From Sphingobium fontiphilum (GTDB taxonomy: Bacteria > Pseudomonadota > Alphaproteobacteria > Sphingomonadales > Sphingomonadaceae): a DNA stretch of 64,000 nt. Positions 37,163 to 45,876 of the stretch are shown piece after piece. Below the pieces are notes generated by a model. That model searched no databases. It had not been told where the DNA came from and saw only the letters and a program-made list of their open reading frames with translations. Every line of letters begins with the position of its first letter. The first letter of the stretch is position 1. The stretch spans positions 125,001 to 189,000 of the forward strand of contig NZ_JACIEB010000005.1 of NCBI RefSeq assembly GCF_014196635.1, read 5' to 3'. Position numbers and translations under genes: made by a program.

Positions 37163-38605
37163 ATGACCGACATCGCTTCCCAGTTCACCGACGCCCGCGG
37201 CCTCCTCTATCGTCCCGGCCTGCTTGACCCCGATGGCGCGCGCCGATTGACCGCTGATGCGTTGCGGGCGTGCGACGATGGCGAACTTTACCTGCAATAT
37301 CGGGCGAGCGAGGCCTTTGGCTTCGATGACGGGCGACTGAAAACCGCCGATTATTCGACCGACGCGGGCTTTGGCCTGCGCGGCGTGTCGGGCGAAATGA
37401 CCGGCTTTGCCCATGCCAATGACATTAGCGAGCGCGCCATCCGCAAGGCGGCCGAGACGCTGACCCTGCTCGATCCGGCAAAGGGCCAGCCTGCGCCGCC
37501 GCCGCAGCATACCAATCGCCACCTCTATACCGACGCCAATCCGCTCGAAATCGTGCCCTTCGCCGAGAAGGTCGCTTTATGCGCCGCCATCGACGCCGCC
37601 GCCCGCGGCCGCGACCCGCGCGTCGCGCAGGTTTCGGTCAGCCTGGCGGGAAGCTGGTCGGTGTTGGAAATCGTGCGCGCCGATGGTTTCACGGCGACCG
37701 ACGTCCGCCCGCTGGTCCGGCTCAACATCTCCATCATCCTGGAGGACAATGGCCGCCGCGAAACCGGCTCCTTCGGCATTGGCGGCCGCTATCTCTATGA
37801 CCGGGTGATGGACGAGGGCATATGGAACCGCGCCATTGACGAGGCGCTGGCCCAGGCGCGCACCAATATGCGCTCCGTCGCGGCCCCCGCGGGCGAAATG
37901 ACCGTGCTGCTCGGCCCCGGCTGGCCCGGCGTGCTGGTGCACGAAGCCATTGGCCACGGGCTGGAGGGCGATTTCAACCGCAAGGGGACCAGCGCCTTTT
38001 CCGGCCGCCTGGGTCAGCGCGTCGCGGCATCCGGCGTGACCGTGGTCGACGATGGCGGCATCATGGACCGGCGCGGATCGCTCAGCATCGATGATGAGGG
38101 CACGCCGACGCAGGAAAATATCCTGATCGAGGACGGCATCTTGCGCGGTTATATGCAGGATCGGCTCAATGCCCGGCTTATGGGCGTCGCGCCCACAGGC
38201 AATGGTCGCCGCGAAAGCTATGCTCATGCCCCCATGCCGCGCATGACTAACACCTTTATCAAGGGCGGTCAGGACGACCCGGCAGAGTTGCTGTCGCGCA
38301 TGAAAAGCGGCATTTTCGCGAAAAGCTTTGGCGGCGGACAGGTCGACATCGTGTCGGGCAAGTTCGTCTTTTCCTGCACGGAGGCCTATAAGGTCGAAAA
38401 TGGCAGGCTGGGCGACCCAATAAAGGGCGCGACGCTGATCGGCGACGGGCCGACCGCGCTGACCAGGGTCATCGGCATCGGCAATGACTGGGCGCTCGAC
38501 GAAGGCATCGGCATGTGCGGCAAGGGCGGCCAGAGTGTGCCTGCGGGCGTGGGCCAGCCGACCTTGCTGATGGAGGGGCTGACCGTCGGCGGCACGGCGG
38601 CCTGA
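37163..38605 (+). CDS. tldD: Metalloprotease TldD
   Basis: A 480-residue TldD. The zinc site HExxxH is in VLVHEAIGHGLEGDFNRKGTSAF. The glycine-rich SIDDEGTPTQENILIEDGILRGYMQDR and the C-terminal GKGGQSVPAGVGQPTLLMEGLTVGG are family marks. TldD works with TldE/PmbA to degrade unfolded peptides and mature certain ribosomally made peptides; no tldE is in this window. The start ATG has no strong ribosome binding site, but the N-terminus is conserved. Confidence 0.95.
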   Translation: MTDIASQFTDARGLLYRPGLLDPDGARRLTADALRACDDGELYLQYRASEAFGFDDGRLKTADYSTDAGFGLRGVSGEMTGFAHANDISERAIRKAAETLTLLDPAKGQPAPPPQHTNRHLYTDANPLEIVPFAEKVALCAAIDAAARGRDPRVAQVSVSLAGSWSVLEIVRADGFTATDVRPLVRLNISIILEDNGRRETGSFGIGGRYLYDRVMDEGIWNRAIDEALAQARTNMRSVAAPAGEMTVLLGPGWPGVLVHEAIGHGLEGDFNRKGTSAFSGRLGQRVAASGVTVVDDGGIMDRRGSLSIDDEGTPTQENILIEDGILRGYMQDRLNARLMGVAPTGNGRRESYAHAPMPRMTNTFIKGGQDDPAELLSRMKSGIFAKSFGGGQVDIVSGKFVFSCTEAYKVENGRLGDPIKGATLIGDGPTALTRVIGIGNDWALDEGIGMCGKGGQSVPAGVGQPTLLMEGLTVGGTAA

Positions 38606-38645
38606 TCCCCATGGAACCGCTGGCGACGCCATGCGTCTCCCCGGG

Positions 38646-39209
38646 ATGACCGATTCTACCGCTCCCATCCCTGATTGGGTCGCGTCCCTGCTCCATTTCT
38701 GGTTCGCGGAGGTGGGCGAGCAGGGATGGTGGGGCCATGACCCGGCGATCGATGCGCTGTGCGCCGATCGCTGGCTTGCCCTGTGGGCGGAAAAACGCAG
38801 CCAGCCAGCCGAGACCTTTCTGGCGCGAGCGGACGCAGCGCTGGCCGCGATTATCCTGTTCGACCAGATGCCCCGCAACATGTTCCGCGGCGCTGCACAG
38901 GCCTTCGCCACCGATCCGCTGGCCCGCGCCATAGCCCATGGCGCCGTCGCGCTGGGGTTCGACATCCAGATCGGCGGCGCGGGTCAGGCCTTTTTCTACA
39001 TGCCCTTCATGCACAGCGAGGCGTTGGAGGATCAGGCCCTGTCCGTTCGCTTGTTCGATGCACTGGGCGATGCCCGTTCACTGGATTTCGCGCGGCGGCA
39101 CCATGACATCATCGCCCGTCATGGCCGCTTCCCGCATCGCAATGCCGTACTGCGGCGGGAAAGCCGCCCGGGAGAACAGGATGCCGTAGAGGCAGGCGCT
39201 GGCTGGTAA
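38646..39209 (+). CDS. DUF924 family protein
   Basis: A 187-residue helical protein. Family blocks are LLHFWFAEVGEQGWWG at the N-terminus, LFDQMPRNMFRGAAQAFATDPLA in the middle, and GQAFFYMPFMHSEALEDQALSVRLF. RHHDIIARHGRFPHRNAVLRR follows near the end. The fold resembles tetratricopeptide repeats; the function is unknown. The start is uncertain: 38646 gives the conserved core, 38631 adds five residues, and neither has a good ribosome binding site. A clear terminator follows. Confidence 0.85.
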   Translation: MTDSTAPIPDWVASLLHFWFAEVGEQGWWGHDPAIDALCADRWLALWAEKRSQPAETFLARADAALAAIILFDQMPRNMFRGAAQAFATDPLARAIAHGAVALGFDIQIGGAGQAFFYMPFMHSEALEDQALSVRLFDALGDARSLDFARRHHDIIARHGRFPHRNAVLRRESRPGEQDAVEAGAGW

Positions 39210-39229
39210 ATCAGGCGCCCGCACTGCCT

Positions 39230-39266
39230 AAAAAATGGGCAACGAACCTTTGATGCCCATTTTTTT
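39230..39266 (+). terminator. Rho-independent terminator before glnK
   Basis: AAAAAATGGGC, a 14-base loop and GCCCATTTTTTT form a perfectly paired stem with a T-run, 21 bases after the DUF924 stop. It separates that gene from the sigma-54 promoter of glnK. Confidence 0.85.
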
Positions 39267-39323
39267 GGCGGAAAGACTCGGTTCGGCGGCCGCAAACCCC
39301 GCATTAACCCGGCTTTAAGAAAC

Positions 39324-39338
39324 TGGCACGCCCCTTGC
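39324..39338 (+). promoter_or_regulatory. Sigma-54 promoter of glnK-amtB
   Basis: TGGCACGCCCCTTGC matches the -24/-12 consensus TGGCACG-N4-TTGC exactly and is followed by T. It lies 36 bases upstream of the glnK ATG, as expected for an NtrC-activated nitrogen-starvation promoter. No NtrC site was recognised with confidence upstream. Confidence 0.85.
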
Positions 39339-39374
39339 TTGCACTAAGGTCGCACACCAGAAACAGGGGGCGAC

Positions 39375-39713
39375 ATGAAACTTGTCATGGCTATCATCAA
39401 GCCGTTCAAGCTTGACGATGTCCGCGAGGCACTCTCCTCGCTCGGCATCGCCGGCATGACGGTCAGCGAGGTCAAGGGCTTCGGCCGTCAAAAGGGCCAG
39501 ACCGAAATCTATCGCGGCGCGGAATATTCGACCAACATGGTTCCCAAGATCAAGGTCGAGGTGGTCTGCGACGACGACCTTGCGCCGCGCGTGGTCGAAG
39601 GGATTCAGGCCGCCGCCAATTCGGGCGCCATCGGCGATGGCAAGATCTTCGTCCTGGAAGTCGGTCAGGCCGTGCGCATCCGCACTGGCGAAACCGGCGA
39701 AACCGCGCTGTAA
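39375..39713 (+). CDS. glnK: Nitrogen regulatory protein P-II
   Basis: A 112-residue P-II protein: MKLVMAIIKPFKLDDVREAL at the N-terminus, then the T-loop GRQKGQTEIYRGAEYSTNMVPK with the uridylylated Tyr in RGAEY, and DGKIFVLEVGQAVRIRTGE at the end. It senses 2-oxoglutarate, ATP/ADP and glutamine, and plugs AmtB when nitrogen is plentiful. Position directly before amtB and a sigma-54 promoter favour the GlnK role over GlnB. Confidence 0.95.
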   Translation: MKLVMAIIKPFKLDDVREALSSLGIAGMTVSEVKGFGRQKGQTEIYRGAEYSTNMVPKIKVEVVCDDDLAPRVVEGIQAAANSGAIGDGKIFVLEVGQAVRIRTGETGETAL

Positions 39714-39726
39714 GAAGGGGGAAATA

Positions 39727-41160
39727 ATGACCTTTTCCAAGAAACTTTGCGGTGTGGCGGGGGCCATCGGCCTTTCCCTGCTCGCCGCTGCGCCAGCCCT
39801 GGCGCAGGCGCCTGTGAAGGCGCCGGACGCCGCCTCCATGGCCGCCATGGTCAATAAGGGCGACGTCGCCTGGATGCTGGTTTCCGCCGCTCTGGTATTG
39901 ATGATGTCCGTTCCCGGCCTTGCCCTGTTCTACGGCGGTCTGGTTCGCACCAAGAACATGCTGTCGATCCTGATGCAGGTGTTCATGATCGTGTCCGTCG
40001 CCGGGCTGGTCTGGTGCTGCTGGGGCTATTCCATGGCCTTCACCTCGACCGGCACGCCGGTTCCGTGGCTCGTCGGCGGCCTCGACAAGGCGATGCTGAT
40101 GAACGTGTCCAGCGCCACCTTCGCAGCGACGTTCAGCAACAACATCTATCTGCCCGAACTGGTGTTCGTCGTCTTCCAGATGACCTTCGCCATGATCACC
40201 CCGGCGCTGATCGTGGGCGCTTTCGCCGAACGCGTGAAGTTCTCCGCGCTGATCGTGTTTGTCGTCCTGTGGCTGACCATCGTCTATTTCCCGATGGCGC
40301 ACATGGTCTGGTACTGGGCAGGCCCGGACTTCCTGGCCGATGCGCCGACCGACGCCGGTCTGCTGTGGGGCTGGGGCGCGCTCGACTTCGCTGGCGGCAC
40401 CGTGGTGCACATCAATGCCGGTATCGCGGGTCTCGTGGGCTGCCTCATCATCGGCAAGCGCACCGGTTATCCCAAGGAGCCCATGCCGCCGCACTCGCTG
40501 ACCATGACCATGATCGGCGCTTCGCTGCTGTGGGTTGGCTGGTTCGGCTTCAACGCCGGTTCCAACCTGGAAGCCAATGCCGTCACCGGCGTCGCCTTCA
40601 TCAACACCATGGTCGCCACTTGCGCGGCGGCGGTCAGTTGGGCGCTGGTTGAACAGTTCCACCATGGCAAGCCCTCGCTTCTGGGCGCCGTCACCGGCGC
40701 AGTCGCCGGCCTCGTCGCGATCACCCCGGCCGCTGGCCTGGGCGCGCCGATGACGTCGATCCTGCTTGGTCTGGTTGTCTCGCCGGTCTGCTACCTGTTC
40801 GTCGCCTTCGCCAAGCCGAAGTTCGGCTATGACGACAGCCTCGACGTATTCGGCGTGCACTGCATCGGCGGTATCGTTGGCGCCATCGCCACCGGCATCG
40901 TCGCGGCTCCTTCGCTCGGCGGCCAGGGCGTGTTCGACTATACCGTCTTCCCGGCGGGCTTCGACGCGGACAGCTACTCGATCGCAACCCAGGTCGTCAC
41001 CCAGATCAAGGCTGTGGCCTTCACGCTGGTCTACTCGGGTGTGCTGAGCGCCGTGCTCTTCTTCGTCATCGACAAGACCATGGGCCTGCGTCCCAGCGTC
41101 GACGCCGAGCAGGAAGGCATGGACCTCTCCAGCCATGGCGAGCGCGCCTACAACTATTGA
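39727..41160 (+). CDS. amtB: Ammonium transporter AmtB
   Basis: A 477-residue inner-membrane channel with eleven expected helices after a cleavable signal peptide (MTFSKKLCGVAGAIGLSLLAAAPALA). The Amt hallmarks are FYGGLVRTKNML, the WGYSMAF segment, DFAGGTVVHINAGIAGLVG (first pore His) and DVFGVHCIGGIVGAI (second pore His). It conducts ammonium under nitrogen limitation and is blocked by GlnK. It follows glnK by 13 bases with an AAGGGGG ribosome binding site, so both come from the sigma-54 promoter. Confidence 0.96.
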   Translation: MTFSKKLCGVAGAIGLSLLAAAPALAQAPVKAPDAASMAAMVNKGDVAWMLVSAALVLMMSVPGLALFYGGLVRTKNMLSILMQVFMIVSVAGLVWCCWGYSMAFTSTGTPVPWLVGGLDKAMLMNVSSATFAATFSNNIYLPELVFVVFQMTFAMITPALIVGAFAERVKFSALIVFVVLWLTIVYFPMAHMVWYWAGPDFLADAPTDAGLLWGWGALDFAGGTVVHINAGIAGLVGCLIIGKRTGYPKEPMPPHSLTMTMIGASLLWVGWFGFNAGSNLEANAVTGVAFINTMVATCAAAVSWALVEQFHHGKPSLLGAVTGAVAGLVAITPAAGLGAPMTSILLGLVVSPVCYLFVAFAKPKFGYDDSLDVFGVHCIGGIVGAIATGIVAAPSLGGQGVFDYTVFPAGFDADSYSIATQVVTQIKAVAFTLVYSGVLSAVLFFVIDKTMGLRPSVDAEQEGMDLSSHGERAYNY

Positions 41161-41235
41161 GACAAGGCAGGGCGGGCCGCGCCACCGGCGAAAGGGCCCG
41201 CCCGCCAACCGATGTTCCTCCTGCGAACATGCCTC

Positions 41236-41268
41236 GGGGTCGACACGAAAGTGTCGGCCCCTTTTTTT
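41236..41268 (+). terminator. Rho-independent terminator after amtB
   Basis: GGGGTCGACAC, loop GAAA and GTGTCGGCCCC form a stem with one mismatch and are followed by seven T. It lies 75 bases after the amtB stop. A second GC-rich hairpin at 41171-41202 lacks a T-run. Confidence 0.88.
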
Positions 41269-41366
41269 GCCTTGTCGCCAAAGGGCAAGGGCGCAGCGCA
41301 CCGGCCGCGCCCGGCCGGGCCGCTATTCGCCTTGCGATGAGCGGCGGGGCGCATTATCGCCCGGCC

Positions 41367-42032
41367 ATGCGCGCCGATCTTGCCCATGTCGATTGCTGGA
41401 TCTTCGATCTCGACAATACGCTCTATCCGGCGAAGGCGGACCTGTTCGGCCTGATCGACATCAAGATGGGCGAATTCATCCAGGGGTTGCTAGGCTGCGA
41501 CCCCGTGGAGGCGCGCACCGTCCAGAAACGCTATTTCATGGAGCATGGCACGACGCTGGCCGGGCTGATGCGCTATCATGGTACGGACCCGCGCGCCTTC
41601 CTCGACTATGTCCATGACATTTCGATGGAGCGGCTCAGCGTCGACCCGGCGCTCAACGCCCATATCGCGGCGCTGCCGGGCCGCCGGCTGATCTTCACCA
41701 ATGGCGATGAAGCCTATGCTGGCCGGGTGCTGGACAGGCTGGGCCTTTCCGGCGCGTTCGAGCTGATCCACGACATCCACGCCTGCCAATATGTGCCAAA
41801 GCCCGACCCGGCCGGTTATCGCAGCCTGTGCGAGATCCATGGCGTCGACCCGACCCGCGCCGCCTTTTTCGAGGATATGGCCCGCAACCTCAAACCCGCC
41901 AAGGCCATCGGCATGACGACCATCTGGGTCGACAATGGCTCCGAAGCGGGCAATCACGACCATCATCCCGATTTTATCGACTACGAAACCGACCATCTCG
42001 CGCCCTTTCTGGCCGCCATCACCGGGGAATGA
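41367..42032 (+). CDS. HAD-family pyrimidine 5'-nucleotidase
   Basis: About 221 residues. The HAD nucleophile motif is [13 protein letters not shown], motif II LIFTNGD, the lysine motif PKPDPAGY and the acidic pair [12 protein letters not shown]. This is the SDT1/PHM8-like subgroup that dephosphorylates pyrimidine mononucleotides. The start is uncertain: ATG 41367 precedes the conserved part directly, ATG 41337 adds ten residues, and neither has a good ribosome binding site. The stop lies 2 bases before dapD; coupling is likely. Confidence 0.85.
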   Translation: MRADLAHVDCWIFDLDNTLYPAKADLFGLIDIKMGEFIQGLLGCDPVEARTVQKRYFMEHGTTLAGLMRYHGTDPRAFLDYVHDISMERLSVDPALNAHIAALPGRRLIFTNGDEAYAGRVLDRLGLSGAFELIHDIHACQYVPKPDPAGYRSLCEIHGVDPTRAAFFEDMARNLKPAKAIGMTTIWVDNGSEAGNHDHHPDFIDYETDHLAPFLAAITGE

Positions 42033-42034
42033 CC

Positions 42035-42874
42035 ATGACCACCAACCTCATCGCCACCATCGACGCCGCCTGGGAAGACCGGGCCACTATCAGCCTGACG
42101 ACGCAGGGGCCGGTGCGCCAGGCGGTGGACCATGCGCTCAGCCTGCTCGACAGCGGCGCGGCCCGCGTCGCCGAACCCTTGGCCGACGGCTGGCAGGTCA
42201 ACCAGTGGCTGAAGAAAGCGGTGCTGCTGTCCTTCCGCCTGAACGACAATATGATGATCGAAAATGGCCCCGGCGCGGGCCATTGGTGGGACAAGGTGCC
42301 GAGCAAGTTTGCCGGCTGGGACGAGGCCGCCTTCCGCGCCGCCGGTTTCCGCGCCGTGCCCGGCGCCTTCGCCCGCGCGGGCGCGCATGTGGCCAAGAAC
42401 GTCATCCTGATGCCCAGCTTCGTCAACATCGGCGCCTTCGTCGACGAAGGCACGATGGTCGACACCTGGGTGACGGTGGGCAGTTGCGCCCAGATCGGCA
42501 AGAATGTCCACCTGTCGGGCGGCGTCGGCATTGGCGGCGTGCTGGAACCGCTTCAGGCCGATCCGGTCATCATCGAGGATGACTGCTTCATCGGCGCCCG
42601 GTCCGAAGTGGTGGAGGGCGTCCGCATCGGCAAGGGTTCGGTGCTGTCGATGGGCGTCTTCATCGGCCAGTCGACCAAGATCATCGACCGCGCCACCGGC
42701 GAAATCTTCATGGGCGAAGTGCCGCCCTATTCGGTGGTCGTCCCCGGATCGCTGCCGGGCAAGCCCCTGCCCGACGGCGCCCCCGGCCCCAGCCTCTATT
42801 GCGCCGTCATCGTCAAGCGCGTCGACGCCCAGACCCGTTCGAAGACCGGCATCAACGAACTGCTGCGCGATTGA
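42035..42874 (+). CDS. dapD: Tetrahydrodipicolinate N-succinyltransferase
   Basis: A 279-residue enzyme of the succinylase lysine/diaminopimelate pathway; it transfers succinyl from succinyl-CoA to tetrahydrodipicolinate. The N-terminal domain ([33 protein letters not shown]) precedes a left-handed beta helix with hexapeptide repeats. [30 protein letters not shown] and [19 protein letters not shown] show these. GGGG lies seven bases before the ATG at 42035; an ATG at 42029 is too close to it. Product feeds lysine and peptidoglycan. Confidence 0.97.
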   Translation: MTTNLIATIDAAWEDRATISLTTQGPVRQAVDHALSLLDSGAARVAEPLADGWQVNQWLKKAVLLSFRLNDNMMIENGPGAGHWWDKVPSKFAGWDEAAFRAAGFRAVPGAFARAGAHVAKNVILMPSFVNIGAFVDEGTMVDTWVTVGSCAQIGKNVHLSGGVGIGGVLEPLQADPVIIEDDCFIGARSEVVEGVRIGKGSVLSMGVFIGQSTKIIDRATGEIFMGEVPPYSVVVPGSLPGKPLPDGAPGPSLYCAVIVKRVDAQTRSKTGINELLRD

Positions 42875-43014
42875 TGGTCGGATGGGGGTGGCTGTAGCGA
42901 TCCCTTCCCAGAGCCATTCTGGGGGCCAAGGGGAGGGGTCCAGATGGTCTGCCAGCGACCAGAATCGTTCGATCACCAGCGCAACGGTCAATCCCAGAGC
43001 CGATCTTCTAAATC

Positions 43015-43106
43015 GCCATCCCGGACTTGATCCGGGATCCATTGGCGCAACGGTCACGATCCTACGAAAAGTTGAGCCAATGGATCCTGACTTCCGTCAG
43101 GATGAC
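43015..43106. repeat. Palindromic intergenic repeat (REP-like)
   Basis: CATCCCGGACTTGATCCGGG and the following ATCCATTGGC are mirrored, across a spacer, by GCCAATGGAT and a variant CCTGACTTCCGTCAGGATGA. The two half-elements face each other and each can fold. This form is common between genes in alphaproteobacteria. It fills part of the 330-base gap 42875-43204, where no gene is seen. Confidence 0.65.
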
Positions 43107-43204
43107 GGCAGGAGTGATATGGCAGGTAGCGACCATTTTTTTGTCGTTATTCAAGCTGCTCTACGTCCCCAAAACCTGCCATTGCAGAAGTTGCTCGAAA
43201 GCCT

Positions 43205-43585
43205 ATGATCGGCAAGCGCTCGGTCCGAGGGAAAATGATGTTTGTTTTTTGGTGGATAGGTCGAGGCTATGTCACCGCGCTAACCATATTTGGCACAATG
43301 ATGGTTTTTGCGCTCATGCTTCAAATTGCGCAGCCTCTACTATCAGATCAACGATGGTATTGGGGACTGTCGCTAATTGCAGCGGCTATAGTGAACTGGA
43401 AAGTGGGAAGCTATTTTAATCGGAAGCATTTGGCGAAGACACCTAAAAGAAATTTGAAGGAGCGACTACTTTATAAAGCTCCAAATCGCTTTATGTCTGT
43501 CCCAATGGAGACGTTTTCAATCGCAATATTTGCCGCTGGTCTAGCCTTGACGATCTATGGTGCCCTATATCCAGACGTCGGCTAA
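43205..43585 (+). CDS. Hypothetical low-GC membrane protein
   Basis: A 126-residue protein with three hydrophobic segments (about residues 11-41, 50-66 and 101-121) and a basic loop RKHLAKTPKRNLKERLLYK between the second and third. The coding GC is about 47% by hand count (84 of 180 bases at 43261-43440), far below its neighbours. Codons such as TTA, CTA, AGA and ATA are frequent, suggesting recent acquisition. No family was recognised. Start 43205 or 43235. It sits just after a palindromic repeat. Confidence 0.6.
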   Translation: MIGKRSVRGKMMFVFWWIGRGYVTALTIFGTMMVFALMLQIAQPLLSDQRWYWGLSLIAAAIVNWKVGSYFNRKHLAKTPKRNLKERLLYKAPNRFMSVPMETFSIAIFAAGLALTIYGALYPDVG

Positions 43586-43656
43586 CCATTCTGCGTTGCC
43601 CGAAAGACGACATTCCGCTTCCCTACCCAACCCGGTCGACCCATCGCAACCCAACC

Positions 43657-44136
43657 TCAAACCCCCAGCACCGGGTCCGACAGCGCCGACAGGCGGCGGG
43701 CGGCGCGGCGGGCGAAGCGGAGGGTTTCGGCCTTACGACGGGCGGCGGCCAGCGGCTCCACCGGGGCGGGGCGCACCAGTTCGGCGTCATATTGGTCCGC
43801 GACGATCAGGCCCGTCCGCCCCGGCCACAATATCTCGCCGTCAAAGGGCGACAGGTCGAACCCCGCGGGCACGGCCCAGAAAAAGCGGTCGCAATAGTCG
43901 AAATAGTCCGGCCATTTCGCGTCGCCCAGCAAATCGGCGCGCGAACATTTGATTTCCACAATGATGATCCGGCCATTGCCGTCGATCGCCATGATGTCGG
44001 CGCGGCGGCCATTGGGCAGCGGCACTTCCAATATCCCGGCCATGTCGTGCCGCGCGAACAGCCGCAACGTGCCCCGCGCCACCGCCAGCGCCGTGCCATC
44101 GGTCAATGGCGGACAGGATAAGCTTTCATCCATCAT
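43657..44136 (-). CDS. MmcB family DNA repair protein
   Basis: About 159 residues. The PD-(D/E)xK nuclease-like core is visible in RRADIMAIDGNGRIIIVEIKCSRADLLGD (Asp, then Glu-x-Lys), followed by KWPDYFDYCDRFFWAVPAGFDL. This matches the alphaproteobacterial MmcB family, a CtrA-controlled DNA damage gene in Caulobacter. The start is uncertain: ATGs at 44136, 44133 or 44160 are all possible and none has a strong ribosome binding site. It converges with the low-GC membrane gene. Confidence 0.82.
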   Translation of the reverse strand: MMDESLSCPPLTDGTALAVARGTLRLFARHDMAGILEVPLPNGRRADIMAIDGNGRIIIVEIKCSRADLLGDAKWPDYFDYCDRFFWAVPAGFDLSPFDGEILWPGRTGLIVADQYDAELVRPAPVEPLAAARRKAETLRFARRAARRLSALSDPVLGV

Positions 44137-44170
44137 GATGCGAGAGATAGAACATGCCATGAACAAATGA

Positions 44171-44206
44171 AAGGGCCCGGAATCGGCTTTCCGACTCCGG
44201 GCCTTG
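44171..44206 (-). terminator. Terminator hairpin after the SleB-like gene
   Basis: GGCCCGGAATCGG and CCGACTCCGGGCC pair around a three- to four-base loop, 24 bases after the stop of the SleB-like gene. On the minus strand TTTCATTTG follows, a moderate T-rich tail. Confidence 0.65.
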
Positions 44207-44229
44207 TCAATGCGTCGGCGAAAGGCCGA

Positions 44230-44892
44230 TCAGCGATAGAAAATATGATTGTCGATCACAGCCAGGCGCGTCTTGCCCCAACCGGGCGCAACGCGGCGGG
44301 CGTGGAAGAACAGCGCGCCTTCGGCCAGGCTGTCCCAGCTGTCGTTCAGGGCGATCTGCGCAATGGCGACGGCTTCGCGCCAGTCGCGGCTGTCGGCGCG
44401 GACCGGCGGAATGTCGCCGCCACGCACGAAGCTGAACTGGCCGCGCTGGAACACCACGCCGCACAGGCTGCTGGCGAAGCGGCCCGAACGGGCGCGGTTG
44501 ATGATGACGCGGGCGACGGCCAACTGGCCTTCCAGGCTTTCGCCCTTGGATTCGAAATAGACCGCGCCAGCCAGGCAACGCAGGTCGCCGTCAACCGGGT
44601 CGGCATCCCCCTGGGCCTCGACCAGCGCGGCAAGGCTGGTTGCGGGCGTTTCGGGGTGGGAAGGGGGGGTGTGCGTTTCGAGCGGTTGCGCCACTTCGCT
44701 GGGTGCCGCGAAACGAACAGCCGTCTGAACGCCGGACGTGGAACCTTGCGTTCCTTCGGGAATTATCACCGGAACAACGCCGGTGGTCGACTGGATCGCG
44801 GGACCCGCGATCGACATGTCGGTTGCCGTGACCGCAGCGATGGCGGACAGGGCGAGGGCTGCAATCGTCGCAACCTTCAAACGAAAGCTCAT
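44230..44892 (-). CDS. SleB-like cell wall hydrolase
   Basis: A 220-residue protein with an N-terminal membrane or signal segment (MSFRLKVATIAALALSAIAAVTA), a Pro/Thr/Ser-rich linker, and a C-terminal hydrolase_2 (SleB) domain. The domain shows CLAGAVYFESKGESLEGQLAVARVIINRARSGRF with the catalytic Glu, then CGVVFQRGQFSF and GALFFHARRVAPGWG. Such enzymes cleave the glycan strand of peptidoglycan. Substrate and timing are unknown. The ATG at 44892 lacks a good ribosome binding site. The gap upstream (44893-45071) holds no gene. Confidence 0.88.
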   Translation of the reverse strand: MSFRLKVATIAALALSAIAAVTATDMSIAGPAIQSTTGVVPVIIPEGTQGSTSGVQTAVRFAAPSEVAQPLETHTPPSHPETPATSLAALVEAQGDADPVDGDLRCLAGAVYFESKGESLEGQLAVARVIINRARSGRFASSLCGVVFQRGQFSFVRGGDIPPVRADSRDWREAVAIAQIALNDSWDSLAEGALFFHARRVAPGWGKTRLAVIDNHIFYR

Positions 44893-45071
44893 AATCAATT
44901 CATATTGTGCGGTTCTTGGCCTTGGGCGCTGGCTTTTTGTAACCCGATATTTTGCCAGTGCCGGGCCGCCCCCCGTCTGCGTGTTTACCGTCGGCCCCCC
45001 TGGCCCGCACGGCAACCTGCGCGTTGGAACGTCCGCGCGCCTATGTCGAGCGCGGCCTCATCTGTCAACAA

Positions 45072-45404
45072 TCAGCAGATCGTTTCAGCGGCGAACTGTT
45101 CTGCATTCGGGACATCAAGCTCGATTATCCACAGATCCCGGTCGTTCCTGCGCCGCCGTTCCAGATAGTCGGCGCGCGCGGCCGGGTCCGCCCCGCCGCA
45201 CGGAATCAGGCGATAACCGCCCTTTTCATAATCGGGGATTCGCTCGAACAGGCCGGATTCGACCCCGCGCTCGGCGGTCTGGATCAGGATGACCCCGCTG
45301 GTCGGATCGCCCTTCGCCAGCACCATGGCGAAACCGCCCTGCGCCTGCGCCCGGCGGATCAACAGCCCCACCAGCATGGCGCTGGTCAGCCGCGCGTCAT
45401 CCAT
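45072..45404 (-). CDS. DUF1491 family protein
   Basis: A 110-residue protein matching the alphaproteobacterial DUF1491 pattern: LTSAMLVGLLIRRAQAQGGFAMVLAKGDPTSGVILI at the start and YLERRRRNDRDLWIIELDVPNAEQFAAE at the end. No function is known. Its start overlaps the end of the PaaI-like gene by eight bases, which places it last in a ptsN-thioesterase-DUF1491 unit. Confidence 0.85.
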   Translation of the reverse strand: MDDARLTSAMLVGLLIRRAQAQGGFAMVLAKGDPTSGVILIQTAERGVESGLFERIPDYEKGGYRLIPCGGADPAARADYLERRRRNDRDLWIIELDVPNAEQFAAETIC

Positions 45405-45876
45405 TGGCGGCGCGATAGCCGGGCAACGAAGACAGCGGGAATTGCGACCGCATGAAAGTGCCGGTGCCGCGCCCCACCTCTTCCCCGTCCTGATCGATCA
45501 GGCTGGCCTCGGCGACATAGACTCGCCGCTTGCCGCTGATCCAGCGCCCCTCGGCGCGGAGACGGCCCGGCCCGATTGGCCGGGTGAACAACAGGTTGAA
45601 GGCGGTGGTCAGCAGGAATCGATCCGTCACCAGGCTGTTGGCGGCGTAAAAGGCGGCATCGTCCAGCATCTTGAAATAGACTGTGCCATGCACAGCGCCC
45701 GCCGCATGAAACTGGCTTTCGTCGACATCGAAATCAATGATCGAATGGCCAGCGCTGGGAATGGTCAGCCGCGACCGGAACAGCCGGTTGATCGGCGCCG
45801 ATCCATAGAGCTGCTCCAGCGCACGGAAATGCGCGCTTTCCCCGCTGGGCGGCGGCCCGGCCTCAAGCGGCGTCAC
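45397..45876 (-). CDS. PaaI-family thioesterase
   Basis: About 159 residues with a hotdog fold: FHAAGAVHGTVYFKMLDDAAFYAANSLV contains the HG-x-x-x-x-x-D/E active-site segment, and LTTAFNLLFTRPIGPGRLRAEGRWISGKRRVYVAEASL forms the long strand pair. It probably hydrolyses an acyl-CoA; which one is unknown. Start GTG 45876 with GAGG close upstream is preferred; it overlaps ptsN by 14 bases. An ATG at 45903 would lengthen the overlap. Confidence 0.82.
   Translation of the reverse strand: MTPLEAGPPPSGESAHFRALEQLYGSAPINRLFRSRLTIPSAGHSIIDFDVDESQFHAAGAVHGTVYFKMLDDAAFYAANSLVTDRFLLTTAFNLLFTRPIGPGRLRAEGRWISGKRRVYVAEASLIDQDGEEVGRGTGTFMRSQFPLSSLPGYRAANG

Noticed and set aside
41171..41202. GC-rich hairpin just after amtB as a terminator
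   Set aside because: It has no T-run; the hairpin at 41236-41268 with seven T is the better terminator.
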